Notes: generated from the sequence alone by a model not told the origin. Shown: positions 16,361 through 25,034, counted from the stretch's first letter. The stretch is DNA of 64,000 bases from Halobiforma lacisalsi AJ5 (GCF_000226975.2 NZ_CP019285.1:1116001-1180000); one strand, 5' to 3'. Program-made: numbers and translations.

Positions 16361-18238
16361 ATGGCGGTTCGTGCTGTCCTGGCTCAGGAAGCGGCCACAC
16401 GGCCGGAACTGACGACCGACGCCCTGGTCGTCTTCGGCGTCGTCCTCGTCGCCGTGCTCCTGTTTCTCACCGAGCGGCTCCCGATCGACGTCACCGCGAT
16501 CCTGCTGATCGTCGTCCTCGTCGTGCTCGAGCCCTGGACCGGCGTCGATCCGGCGACCGGCGTCTCGGGCTTCTCGAACGAGGCGACGATCACGGTGCTC
16601 GCGATGTTGATCCTGAGCGGCGGGGTCGCCCGGACGGGGCTCGTCCAGGAACTCGGCCGCCGCATGGCGTCTTACGCCGGCGACAGCGTCCGGAAACAGC
16701 TGTTCGCGACGACGGTCGTAACCAGCCCCGTCTCCGGCTTTCTCAACAACACGCCGGTCGTCGCCCTGCTCGTCCCCGTCGTCACCGACGTCGCACACCG
16801 GGGCAACACCTCGCCCTCGAAGCTCCTCATCCCGCTGTCGTACGCTTCCCAGGTCGGCGGCATGCTGACCCTGATCGGCACGTCGACGAACCTGCTCGCG
16901 AGCGACATCAGCGCACGCCTTGGCGACGAGTACCCCGAACTCGGCGCGTTCTCGATGTTCGAGTTCACGCAACTGGGAATCGTCGTCGTGGTCGTCGGCT
17001 CGCTGTACCTGATCTTCGTCGGTCACTACCTCCTGCCCGAGCGGGTTCCCGCCCGGGCGAACTACCTCGAGGAGTACGACCTCGGGGACTACGTCGCCGA
17101 CGTCGCGGTGGTCCCCGGCTCCCCGCTCGTCGGTGAAACCGTCGGCGAGGCCACGGACGCGTTCGGGCCGGACATCGACATCGTCCAGGTGGTTCGGGAC
17201 GACGACCGCTCGGTCGCACCCCGACGCAAGACCCGCCTCCGGGAGGGGGACGTACTCGTCGTCCGGACCGACCGGGACGCGATCGAGGCTCTCGAGGACG
17301 TTCCCGGTGCCGAACTCGTCGGCCGGCTGACCGCCGCATCGGAGCTTTCGAACGGCGGCAGCCCCGGAAGGAACGGCGACCAGGACGGTATCGTCACCGA
17401 ACTGGTCGTCTCGCTCGACTCCCGACTCGTCGGCGAACGCCTCGATCTCGAGCGCTTCCGCGAGGAGTTCGGCGCCGCCGTCCTCGGTCTCCGCCACCGC
17501 GGCGAACTCGTCACCGACCGGATCGTCGGCCGGCGACTCGAGGTCGGCGACACCCTGCTCGTCCAGGCCCCGCCCGACGCACTGGATCGGCTCTCCCGGC
17601 GCGACGACGTGATCGTCGCCCGGGAACCGCCCCGGCCCGAGTACCGCGCCGACAAGGCGCCGATCGCCGTCGCCATCATGATCGGCGTCGTGGCCGTCGC
17701 AGCGCTTGAGCTCTATCCGATCATGCTGTCGGCGCTTGCGGGCGTGGTCGCGATGGTCGTCACCGGCGTGCTCCACCCGAACGAACTGTACGACGCCGTC
17801 GAGTGGGACGTCATTTTCCTGCTTGCAGGCGTGATCCCGCTCGGAATCGCCCTCGAGGGGTCGGGCGCGGCGACCTACATCGCGTGGCTCGTCGTCTCGA
17901 CGGCGGGGTTCCTGCCGACGCTGGTCGTGCTGTGGCTGTTCTACATCATGACCGGGCTGCTTACGGAGGTCATCAGCAACAACGCGAGCGTCGTCCTCCT
18001 GGTTCCTGTCGCGGCGGCCGCCGCGTCTGGGATCGGTGCGAATCCCTTCGCGTTCGTGCTGGCGGTGACGTTCGCGGCGAGCACCGCGTTCCTGGGGCCG
18101 ATCGGCTACCAGACGAACCTGTTCGTCTACGGTCCCGGCGGCTACCGGTTCGGCGACTACTTCCGGATCGGCGCGCCGCTGCAGTTGTTGCTATCGGTCG
18201 TGACCGTGCTCGGGATCGCGTTCTTCTGGGGCGTTTGA
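16361..18238 (+). CDS. SLC13-type anion permease with two RCK_C domains
   Basis: 625 aa. A first membrane half of about five helices (LLFLTERLPIDVTAI, LSGGVARTGL, NNTPVVALLVPVV, GTSTNLLASD) is followed by about 300 residues of cytoplasmic domain, then the second membrane half (FLLAGVIPLGIAL, NNASVVLLVPVA, GYQTNLFVYGPGGY). The NNTP and GTSTN motifs and their second-half counterparts match the sodium/anion symporters (sulfate, di- and tricarboxylates). The insert holds two RCK_C/TrkA_C repeats (VPGSPLVGETVGEA and SLDSRLVGERLDLE), which usually bind a small ligand and gate transport. It opens the transporter-rich region that continues to 24.5 kb. Confidence 0.88.
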   Translation: MAVRAVLAQEAATRPELTTDALVVFGVVLVAVLLFLTERLPIDVTAILLIVVLVVLEPWTGVDPATGVSGFSNEATITVLAMLILSGGVARTGLVQELGRRMASYAGDSVRKQLFATTVVTSPVSGFLNNTPVVALLVPVVTDVAHRGNTSPSKLLIPLSYASQVGGMLTLIGTSTNLLASDISARLGDEYPELGAFSMFEFTQLGIVVVVVGSLYLIFVGHYLLPERVPARANYLEEYDLGDYVADVAVVPGSPLVGETVGEATDAFGPDIDIVQVVRDDDRSVAPRRKTRLREGDVLVVRTDRDAIEALEDVPGAELVGRLTAASELSNGGSPGRNGDQDGIVTELVVSLDSRLVGERLDLERFREEFGAAVLGLRHRGELVTDRIVGRRLEVGDTLLVQAPPDALDRLSRRDDVIVAREPPRPEYRADKAPIAVAIMIGVVAVAALELYPIMLSALAGVVAMVVTGVLHPNELYDAVEWDVIFLLAGVIPLGIALEGSGAATYIAWLVVSTAGFLPTLVVLWLFYIMTGLLTEVISNNASVVLLVPVAAAAASGIGANPFAFVLAVTFAASTAFLGPIGYQTNLFVYGPGGYRFGDYFRIGAPLQLLLSVVTVLGIAFFWGV

Positions 18239-18512
18239 ACGGGGTTCGCTCGAGGAACGGTTTCACGTCGTGGCGGCACGGCCGCCCGATGGGAGTCGAC
18301 GACTCCTCTCGTCGAATCACTGGGCCGCCGACCGGCGAGAGATTGCGAGGAACCCGTCCGAGCGATGACCTACATCGCGGGAAGACAGTGACGTCAGCGT
18401 CCCAAACTGATTTTACGCGGCACGATGAACTGACACTGCGTCATGTGTGGGGGATCGATCGAACCCGAAGCGGCCTCCGCGATCGAGATCACATCGGAGG
18501 GATGACCGAACG

Positions 18513-18866
18513 ATGAACCCGCGTCGCGTCGATGCGATCGTCGACCTCGGTTACGGCGTCCTGATTTTCGTCTCGATCCTCCTGATCGTCTCTGTCGGAA
18601 CGCTGGTCGGACTCGCGTTCGGACTGGGCGTGCTGATTTCGTACGCGTTACACGTCGGCTGGAAGATGGCCCGGTTCGATCCGGAGTGGATGAGTCGCGC
18701 GGTCGAGGAGGCGGTAGAAAAGACGGTCGGCGAACAGGTCGACGCGGTGCAAGAACAGATCGAGACCGTCGATCAGCGGATCGATCGGCGGCCGCGCGAA
18801 GAGGAGATCGAGGACCTACTCGAGGAAACGGGGACAGATGAGACGGAAGAAACGTCCGACCGGTGA
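18513..18866 (+). CDS. Membrane-anchored coiled-coil protein A
   Basis: 117 aa from the ATG at 18513, chosen by alignment with the paralogue at 22301-22888 (MNPRRVDA versus MLNPVRVDA). A GTG at 18447 would add 22 arginine-rich residues of shadow character. Two hydrophobic helices (about 8-29 and 31-49) end in the conserved block GWKMARFDPEWM (49-60). A short amphipathic helix (62-90) and a charged tail with IDRRPREEEIEDLL follow. Function unknown. It lies 237 bp before the first PiT gene, same strand. Together with the second copy near another PiT gene it may be a transporter accessory protein (inference). Confidence 0.78.
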   Translation: MNPRRVDAIVDLGYGVLIFVSILLIVSVGTLVGLAFGLGVLISYALHVGWKMARFDPEWMSRAVEEAVEKTVGEQVDAVQEQIETVDQRIDRRPREEEIEDLLEETGTDETEETSDR

Positions 18867-19103
18867 AACCGGCAGCGTTCGAGGGTCGCCGTTGGGCCCG
18901 CGATCGAGCGGGCGACCGGCCCCTGCCCTGGATCGGCGTCCCGCGGGGGGCCGAACGACCGCGACTCGACCGTCCCGGCCGACGCGAGGCGACGCCGGGG
19001 AGCACCCCGGGGGCGAGTCGACGAAGCGAACCCGCCGGGCGGGAGCGGTAAAGCCGCCTGCCGTCGGACAGCACGAACACCGGCGTACCTCACCCCTCCA
19101 CGG

Positions 19104-20285
19104 ATGACTACGACGCTGCTTCTCATCGGAATCCTCGTCGCCGTCTTCGTCGGCTACAACATCGGCGGTGCGACGACCGGCCCCGCGTTCGGGCCCGCCG
19201 TCGGTGCCGACGCGATCTCGAAGACCCTGGCCGGCGGGTTGATGACGGTGTTCTTCTTCGTCGGCGCGTGGACGATCGGCCGCCGGGTCGTCGACACCCT
19301 CGGCCGGGAACTCGTCACCGATCCCGGCGTCTTCACGCTCGAGTCGAGCGTCGGCGTTCTCTTTTTCATCGGGGTCGCGCTGTTCATCGGGAACTTCTTC
19401 GGCGTGCCCGCGTCGACGTCGATGACGGCGGTCGGGTCGATCGCGGGGCTGGGCCTCGCGGCCGGCGAACTCAACTGGGCGGTCATGGGCGAGATCGCGA
19501 TCTGGTGGATCGTCTCGCCGTTTATCGGCTTCTGGGTCTCGCTGATCATCGGCCGGTACTTCTACGCCTCGCTCAATCGGCGGATCGCGATGGAACGAAG
19601 CGAGGGTCCGCTTTTCGAGGTCGATCGCTCCGGCACCGTTCCGACGCCGACCCTGTCCGACACCACGAACGTTCGCGAAGCCGGCGGCGTGGTGATGGTG
19701 ATCGTGATCGGCTGTCTGATGGCCTACAGTTCGGGCACCTCGAACATCGCGAACGCGGTCGCGCCGCTGGTCGGCAGCGGCGAACTCGAGATGAATCCCG
19801 CGATCATCATCGGTTGTTTCGCGGTCGGCATCGGGACGTTCACGATCGCTCGCCGGACCCTCGAGACGATGGGCAACGAACTCACCGAACTCCCGCTGAC
19901 GGCGGCGATCATCACCGCGACGGTCAGCGCCACGCTGGTCATCTTCCTCTCCGTGATCGGTATCCCCGCGAGTTTCGTCATCATCGCGACGATGAGCATC
20001 ATCGGCCTCGGCTGGGGTCGAGCGACCCGGCCGGTGACGGTCGGCGACGCCGTCCGCGGCGAGGAGTCGGCGCCGGTTTCGGTCGGTGCGCTGTCAGACG
20101 ACCGGGAGGGCGAGGAACTCCCGCCGATCGGCGAGGAGGCGGAACCCGAACGGATCCCGAAAGCGTCGGACCTCTTCGATCCGGCGACGACGGCCCGCGT
20201 CGTCCTCATGCAGAACGTTGTCCCGGCCATCGCGACGGTCGGCGCGTACCTCACGTTCCAGTTAGTGCCGATCTTCGGGCTCTGA
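19104..20285 (+). CDS. PiT-family inorganic phosphate transporter, copy 1
   Basis: 393 aa, about 10-12 helices in two inverted repeats typical of the PiT (PF01384) family, which takes up phosphate with a cation. The two family motifs are divergent: VGYNIGGATTGPAFGPAVG near residues 17-34, and SSGTSNIANAVAPLVG near 209-224 where GANDxAN is usual. The aspartates known to help bind phosphate and cation in PiT proteins are therefore not seen in either half. A hydrophilic loop (about 325-365) precedes a last hydrophobic segment (NVVPAIATVGAYLTF). Substrate assignment as phosphate is by family only. Confidence 0.85.
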   Translation: MTTTLLLIGILVAVFVGYNIGGATTGPAFGPAVGADAISKTLAGGLMTVFFFVGAWTIGRRVVDTLGRELVTDPGVFTLESSVGVLFFIGVALFIGNFFGVPASTSMTAVGSIAGLGLAAGELNWAVMGEIAIWWIVSPFIGFWVSLIIGRYFYASLNRRIAMERSEGPLFEVDRSGTVPTPTLSDTTNVREAGGVVMVIVIGCLMAYSSGTSNIANAVAPLVGSGELEMNPAIIIGCFAVGIGTFTIARRTLETMGNELTELPLTAAIITATVSATLVIFLSVIGIPASFVIIATMSIIGLGWGRATRPVTVGDAVRGEESAPVSVGALSDDREGEELPPIGEEAEPERIPKASDLFDPATTARVVLMQNVVPAIATVGAYLTFQLVPIFGL

Positions 20286-20610
20286 TACGGACTGCTGGAC
20301 GAGAACGATAGCTACGGCGCGCCCGCACACGTGATCGGTTAACGTCGGTAAACCGCAGCGCGATCCGCACGACGCCGGCAACTCATTCGCGTCTTTCGGG
20401 TCGACGACGTCCCCGTTCACAGGGACGGCTCCGAACGGGCGAACGGCCCTCGAGTACGTACTCGAGACGTTTCCAGACCCGGGATCGGTCCCCCTGTCGT
20501 CGACGAGCGCCCGCCGACGTGGGTGCGGGCGACCGGCATCGCGTTCCTCTCGGACTGATAGTGTACCTGATTCCCATGTTTCTTTACGAACGACGGTATA
20601 CCATCCGTCG
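20286..20610. other. Intergenic region with a perfect palindrome
   Basis: Separates PiT copies 1 and 2. It contains the 18-bp palindrome at 20449-20466 and, close to the second gene, a TATA-like ttcttta at about 20580-20586 roughly 25-30 bp before the ATG at 20611. No open frame of coding character was seen. Confidence 0.5.
20449..20466. repeat. 18-bp perfect palindrome CTCGAGTACGTACTCGAG
   Basis: Each half is CTCGAGTAC. It lies about 145 bp before the start of PiT copy 2. Position and symmetry would suit a dimeric repressor, but CTCGAG is frequent in this genome because CTC-GAG codons are preferred, so significance is uncertain. Confidence 0.45.
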
Positions 20611-21789
20611 ATGGTCGAGACTGTGTTGTTGGTCGGCGTCGCCGCTTCGATTTTCGTCGGGTTCAACATCGGCGGCTCCTCGACGGGAATCACGTGGGGT
20701 CCCTCGGTCGGTGCGGGAATCGTCACGAAGACAACCGCCGCGGCGGTGATGACCTTTTTCGTCTTCTTCGGTGGGTGGACCGTCGGCCGGAACGTGATGG
20801 AGACGCTCAGCGAGGGGATCATCACGATCGACCTCACGCTGACGGCTGGCGTCGCCGTCCTCTTTTTCATCGGACTGGGAATGCTCGTCGCCAATATCTT
20901 CGGCGTCCCCGTCCCGACGTCGATGACGACCGTTGGTGCGATCGCCGGGTTGGGGCTGGCCACGGGCACCCTCAACTACGAGACGGTCGCGGGGATCATC
21001 TCGTGGTGGATCGTCACGCCGATCATCGGCCTCTGGATCGGCGTGCTGATCGGTCGCTACATCTACCCCTGGGTCAACCGACGGGTCGACATCGAGAAGT
21101 CCGACGGCCCCCTGCTTCGACTCGAGCGACGGGGCCCGCTCCCGACGCCCGCGCTCGGGCCGAACACGACCCGACAGGAACTCGCGACCACGATCGCCGT
21201 CTTCGTTATCGGCTGTTACATGGCCTTCAGCGCCGGTGCGAGCAACGTGCCCAACGCCGCCGCGCCGCTGGTCGGCACCGTCGACGGGCTGGGAGCGGAC
21301 ACCGCGATCATCGTCGCCACGCTCGCGATCGGCCTCGGCGGGTTCACCATCGCCCGCCGGACGATGGACTCCGTCGGCGGCGAACTGAGCGACATCCCGC
21401 TGCTCGCGGCGCTTTTCGTCATGATCACCGCCTCGACGATCACGACGATCCTCTCGTGGGCCGGCATCCCGATCAGCCTCGTGATGGCGACGGTGATGAC
21501 GATCGTCGGCATCGGCTGGGGCCGGGCGACCCGCCCCGTGACGGTCCGCGAGGCGGTCACCCGCGACGTGGGTACCACCGAGATCGAACTGGGGGCCATC
21601 GTCTCCGAGGAAAAGGTCGGCGAGAACGCCCCCAGGATCGGTCAGCCGGAGTCCGACGAGGTGCTCCGCGGAGACGACCTCTTCAATCCTCGAGCGATCG
21701 TCAAGTACGTCTCGATGTGGATCATCGGTCCCTCGATGTCGACGCTCCTGGCATACGGCTTCTTCATCGCTGTACCGGGCGTCGCCTGA
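20611..21789 (+). CDS. PiT-family inorganic phosphate transporter, copy 2
   Basis: 392 aa, the same architecture as copy 1 and clearly paralogous along its length. Its motifs are FNIGGSSTGITWGPSVG near residues 14-30 and SAGASNVPNAAAPLVGT in the second half, the most divergent of the three copies (VPN in place of IAN). A cytoplasmic loop with LGAIVSEEKVGENAPRIG precedes the final helix. Followed 58 bp later by the UspA gene on the same strand, so these two may be co-transcribed. Confidence 0.85.
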   Translation: MVETVLLVGVAASIFVGFNIGGSSTGITWGPSVGAGIVTKTTAAAVMTFFVFFGGWTVGRNVMETLSEGIITIDLTLTAGVAVLFFIGLGMLVANIFGVPVPTSMTTVGAIAGLGLATGTLNYETVAGIISWWIVTPIIGLWIGVLIGRYIYPWVNRRVDIEKSDGPLLRLERRGPLPTPALGPNTTRQELATTIAVFVIGCYMAFSAGASNVPNAAAPLVGTVDGLGADTAIIVATLAIGLGGFTIARRTMDSVGGELSDIPLLAALFVMITASTITTILSWAGIPISLVMATVMTIVGIGWGRATRPVTVREAVTRDVGTTEIELGAIVSEEKVGENAPRIGQPESDEVLRGDDLFNPRAIVKYVSMWIIGPSMSTLLAYGFFIAVPGVA

Positions 21790-21847
21790 CGGCCCGCTCC
21801 CTACTGGAGAGTGAGGACTTACGTCACTGGGTAACGAACCACTATCT

Positions 21848-22276
21848 ATGATCTCACGCGTTCTCGTCCCGATGGACGACTCGGACCACGCCGAACAGGC
21901 TCTCGAGTACGCCCTCGAGAACTACCCCGACGCCGAGATCACCGTGCTTCACGTCGTCGGCGTCCCGTCGATGATGATGGGCGACGCGGTCGGCCTGTCG
22001 CTCGCGGACGACCTCGAGGAGGCGGCCGACACCCGGGCGGAACCGGTGATCGAACGCGCCCGCGAGGTCGCGACGGACCGGGACCGCGAGATCGAGACAG
22101 TCGTCGGGATCGGCCATCCGGCCCGGAACATTATCGACCGCGCGGACGACTACGACGCGGTCGTCATCGGCAGCCACGGGGAGGACTGGAGGCGGGCAAC
22201 GCACCGGTTTCTCGTGGGGAACGTCGCCGAAACGGTGTCGAAACGCGCGTCGGTGCCGGTGACGATCGTTCACTGA
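21848..22276 (+). CDS. UspA-type universal stress protein
   Basis: 142 aa, single Usp domain (Rossmann-like alpha/beta). It begins RVLVPMDDSDHAEQAL and ends KRASVPVTIVH, both family hallmarks. The nucleotide motif usually G-x2-G-x9-G-(S/T) is here GSHGEDWRRATHRFLVGN: the spacing is longer by three residues and the last position is N, so ATP binding may be altered. It sits directly after PiT copy 2 and tail-to-tail with the coiled-coil protein B gene (24 bp between stops). Confidence 0.9.
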   Translation: MISRVLVPMDDSDHAEQALEYALENYPDAEITVLHVVGVPSMMMGDAVGLSLADDLEEAADTRAEPVIERAREVATDRDREIETVVGIGHPARNIIDRADDYDAVVIGSHGEDWRRATHRFLVGNVAETVSKRASVPVTIVH

Positions 22277-22300
22277 CCGGAGCAGTGACGGGCCCGGCCG

Positions 22301-22888
22301 CTACGACCCCGTCCCCTCTTCGACCGACTCCTCGACTATTTCTTCGACCTCATCCTCGCTCGGGCGGCGATCGACGCGTTCGCCGACGGCCTCGACCTGT
22401 GCCTGTACCTCGTCGACTTGCTCTTCTACGGTTTCGCCGACGGTCTCCTCGACGGTTTCTTCGACCTGCGTTTGTACTTCTTCGACCTGTTTCTCGACGG
22501 TTTCCTCGACGGTCTCCTCGACCTGTGCCGTTACTTGGCCGACCTGTTTTTCGACGGTTTCACCGACTGTTTCCTCGACGGTCTGTTCGACAGTCTCGTC
22601 GACCTGTTTCTCGACGGTTTCGCCGACGGTTTCCTCGACCTGTGCTTGTACGTCTTCGACCTGGCTCTCGACGGTTTCACCGACCGCCTCTTCGACCGTC
22701 CGAGTCATCCAGTCCGGATCGAACCGGGCCATCTTCCAGACGACGTGGATCACGTACGACGCGAACACGCCGATACCGAAGGCGAGTCCGACGTTCGTCT
22801 CGAGGACAGCAATCAGCACGATCGAGAGAGCGATCAAGGCACCGTAGGCGAGGTCGACGGCGGCGTCGACACGAACCGGGTTCAACAT
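22301..22888 (-). CDS. Membrane-anchored coiled-coil protein B (repeat-expanded)
   Basis: 195 aa paralogue of protein A at 18513-18866. The two N-terminal helices and the block VVWKMARFDPDWM (49-61) match, as does the tail RVDRRPSEDEVEEI. Between them the helix is expanded from one unit to about five: residues 64-168 repeat a roughly 19-residue unit of the type VEETVGETVEKQVEEVQTQ, with Val every 4-4-4-3-4 residues, giving a long acidic coiled coil. The DNA is repetitive here too. It lies between the UspA gene and PiT copy 3, divergent from the latter. Function unknown; a membrane-tethered oligomer is likely. Confidence 0.8.
   Translation of the reverse strand: MLNPVRVDAAVDLAYGALIALSIVLIAVLETNVGLAFGIGVFASYVIHVVWKMARFDPDWMTRTVEEAVGETVESQVEDVQAQVEETVGETVEKQVDETVEQTVEETVGETVEKQVGQVTAQVEETVEETVEKQVEEVQTQVEETVEETVGETVEEQVDEVQAQVEAVGERVDRRPSEDEVEEIVEESVEEGTGS
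22385..22699 (-). repeat. Degenerate 57-bp repeats coding the coiled coil of protein B
   Basis: About five copies of a 19-codon unit, variable in length by whole codons. The coding DNA alternates blocks reading (on the plus strand) cgacggtttcctcgacggt and tcgacctg. It probably arose by slippage or unequal exchange while keeping the frame. Confidence 0.7.
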
Positions 22889-23225
22889 CGTCGATCGTCA
22901 CCTGTCGGATTCGACCGCACGGGGGCCGATCGGTGTCCGGCTCGATCGATTCGACCCGGCGACGGCACCGGTTGCTCGCGTCGTACTCTTCGTCTACAGG
23001 AATCCCGAACGGCACACATGATGCCGGAACGTAGGGCGGGGCCGATTGAAATCCTTTGGTATGTGCGGTCACGGAGAGTACGTCTCCACCGTCGGCCGTC
23101 TTCGTCCTTGCGCTACGGCGCAGGTCCCGGTGTCGGCCGCCGGTCGGTGCTCGAGGGTTCGACTCCAGTTCCCTGCTGTGAGCGAACGGAGCCATTTTTA
23201 CGGTCCGCTCGCGTGAGTTCCACCT
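22889..23225. other. Divergent intergenic region before PiT copy 3
   Basis: 337 bp between coiled-coil gene B (minus) and PiT copy 3 (plus). Apart from the TATA box at 23195-23200 for the PiT gene, nothing recognisable was seen. A stretch gagggttcgactcc resembles a tRNA T-loop, but no cloverleaf can be folded around it. Confidence 0.5.
23195..23200 (+). promoter_or_regulatory. TATA box of PiT copy 3
   Basis: TTTTTA placed 26-31 bp before the GTG start at 23226; supports a leaderless transcript and the GTG start. Confidence 0.65.
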
Positions 23226-24473
23226 GTGACTGAAGTACTCCTTATCGTAGGGCTTCTGGTTGCGATCTTCGTCGGTTACAATATCGGCGGCGCGACCACG
23301 GGACCCGCGTTCGGACCGGCCGTCGGTGCGAACGTCATCACGAAGTTAATGGCAGCCGGGTTGATGTCGATCTTCTTCTTCGTGGGGGCGGTGACGATCG
23401 GTCCGGAGGTCGTGACGACCCTCGGGGAGGAGCTCGTCCACTCCACCGAGATCTTCACGCTCCGTTCGAACGTCGCGGTCCTCTTTTTTATCGGGGGTGC
23501 GCTGTTCGTCGGCAACTACGCCGGCGTCCCGGCCTCGACGTCGATGACCGCCGTCGGCGCGATCGCGGCACTCGGCCTCGCGACCGGCGAACTCGCCTGG
23601 GACGTCCTCGGCGAAATCGTCGTCTGGTGGATCGTCGCGCCGATCCTCGGCTTCTGGGTCGCTGGCGTCGTCGGCCGGTACTTCTACCCGCGGATCAACG
23701 CGTGGGTCGCCATCGAGGGGAGCCGCGACGGCGAACGGATGATCTCCGTCGATCGCTCCGGGCTCGTCCCGCGGCTCCAGTTCGGGCCGAACGCCGACCG
23801 CCGAGAGATCACCGGTGCGTTCGTCGTCGTCGCGATCGGGTGTCTGATGGCCTTTTCGTCCGGCACGAGCAACATCGCCAACGCGATCGCGCCGATCTAC
23901 GGCGCCGACGTCGACATGCTGGCGCTGCTCGGGATGGGCAGCTCGAGCGGGCCGGAGATGCTCTACGGGATTGATCCCGACATGCTGGTGTTGATCCTCA
24001 TCGGGTCGGCGGCCGTCGCGGTCGGCTGTTTCACGATCGCACGACGAACGCTCGATACGCTTGGCAACGACATCACGAACCTCCCGCTGACGGCGGCGAT
24101 CGTCGTCGCAGTCATCAGTTCGGGGATCGTCATCTTCCTCTCGTCGATCGGAATTCCGGCGAGTTTCGTCGTCATCGCGACGATGAGCATCGTCGGCCTC
24201 GGCTGGGGACGAGCAACCCGGACGACGACCATCTCCGAGGCTGCCCGCGGCAAGGAGGAGACCCGCGTCTCGGTCGGCGCGCTTACCGTCGAAGAGGAGG
24301 GGGAACGCTCGCCCGAAATCGGCGAGGAGGAACCCGAGGACATCCCGAAGGCGTCGGACCTGTTCGATCCGTCGACGACGGCCCGCGTCATCCTGATGCA
24401 GAACGTGGTCCCGCTCCTCTCGACGGTCGGCGCGTACCTCACGTTCCAGTTCGTGCCGATCTTTGGCTTCTGA
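23226..24473 (+). CDS. PiT-family inorganic phosphate transporter, copy 3
   Basis: 415 aa from a GTG. Closest to copy 1 at both ends (VGYNIGGATTGPAFGPAVG and NVVPLLSTVGAYLTFQFVPIFGF). The second motif is SSGTSNIANAIAPIYG. A segment of about 20 extra residues after this motif (around residues 225-245, with GMGSSSGPEMLYGIDPDM) is absent from copies 1 and 2 and would lie in a loop. As in the other copies, the motif aspartates of classical PiT proteins are not present. The three copies probably arose by local duplication. Confidence 0.85.
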   Translation: MTEVLLIVGLLVAIFVGYNIGGATTGPAFGPAVGANVITKLMAAGLMSIFFFVGAVTIGPEVVTTLGEELVHSTEIFTLRSNVAVLFFIGGALFVGNYAGVPASTSMTAVGAIAALGLATGELAWDVLGEIVVWWIVAPILGFWVAGVVGRYFYPRINAWVAIEGSRDGERMISVDRSGLVPRLQFGPNADRREITGAFVVVAIGCLMAFSSGTSNIANAIAPIYGADVDMLALLGMGSSSGPEMLYGIDPDMLVLILIGSAAVAVGCFTIARRTLDTLGNDITNLPLTAAIVVAVISSGIVIFLSSIGIPASFVVIATMSIVGLGWGRATRTTTISEAARGKEETRVSVGALTVEEEGERSPEIGEEEPEDIPKASDLFDPSTTARVILMQNVVPLLSTVGAYLTFQFVPIFGF

Positions 24474-24629
24474 GCGCGCCGACGTGACCGTTCGCCGCGT
24501 GTCATCTAATCACAATCCGTCATTTGGTGTCTGTTGGTAGCTGAGGCCGGTCAAACACCGATTTTGTGTTAAAAACGATTGAAGACTGAACAGCAAGCTA
24601 TACCAGTGCGGGCCTCGAACCGCCGAATG

Positions 24630-25019
24630 ATGCCCACGGTAGAATACCTCAACTACGAAGTGCTGGACGACCAGGGCTGGGACATGGACGACGACGACCT
24701 CTTCGAGCAGGCTGCCGACGCCGACCTCGACGACGAGGACTACGGTAGCCTCGAGGTCAACGAAGGCGAGTACATCCTCGAGGCCGCCGAGGCCCAGGGC
24801 TACGACTGGCCCTTCTCCTGCCGTGCAGGTGCCTGTGCGAACTGTGCGGCCATCGTCAAAGAGGGCGAGATCGACATGGACATGCAGCAGATCCTCAGCG
24901 ACGAGGAGGTCGAGGAGAAGAACGTTCGCCTGACCTGCATCGGCTCCGCCGAGACCGACGAGGTCAAGATCGTCTACAACGCGAAGCACCTCGACTACCT
25001 GCAGAACCGCGTCATTTAA
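24630..25019 (+). CDS. Halophilic 2Fe-2S ferredoxin
   Basis: 129 aa including the initiator Met. Plant-type [2Fe-2S] electron carrier; in haloarchaea it takes electrons from 2-oxoacid oxidoreductases. The cluster ligands are CRAGACANC (three cysteines) plus the distal cysteine in RLTCIG. The N-terminal acidic insertion ([20 protein letters not shown]) is the known halophilic addition. The start is the second of two adjacent ATGs (24630), giving [10 protein letters not shown], which after Met removal matches the purified Halobacterium protein as I recall it. A TTAAAA box lies near 24569-24575. Confidence 0.96.
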   Translation: MPTVEYLNYEVLDDQGWDMDDDDLFEQAADADLDDEDYGSLEVNEGEYILEAAEAQGYDWPFSCRAGACANCAAIVKEGEIDMDMQQILSDEEVEEKNVRLTCIGSAETDEVKIVYNAKHLDYLQNRVI

Positions 25020-25034
25020 ACTGACGCGCACCGC

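Noticed and set aside
22385-22699. Transposon or mobile repeat in the coiled-coil gene
   Set aside because: The repeats are in-frame codon repeats within one protein, without inverted ends or a transposase.
23150-23180. tRNA-like T-loop (ggttcgactcc)
   Set aside because: No matching acceptor, D or anticodon arms can be folded around it.
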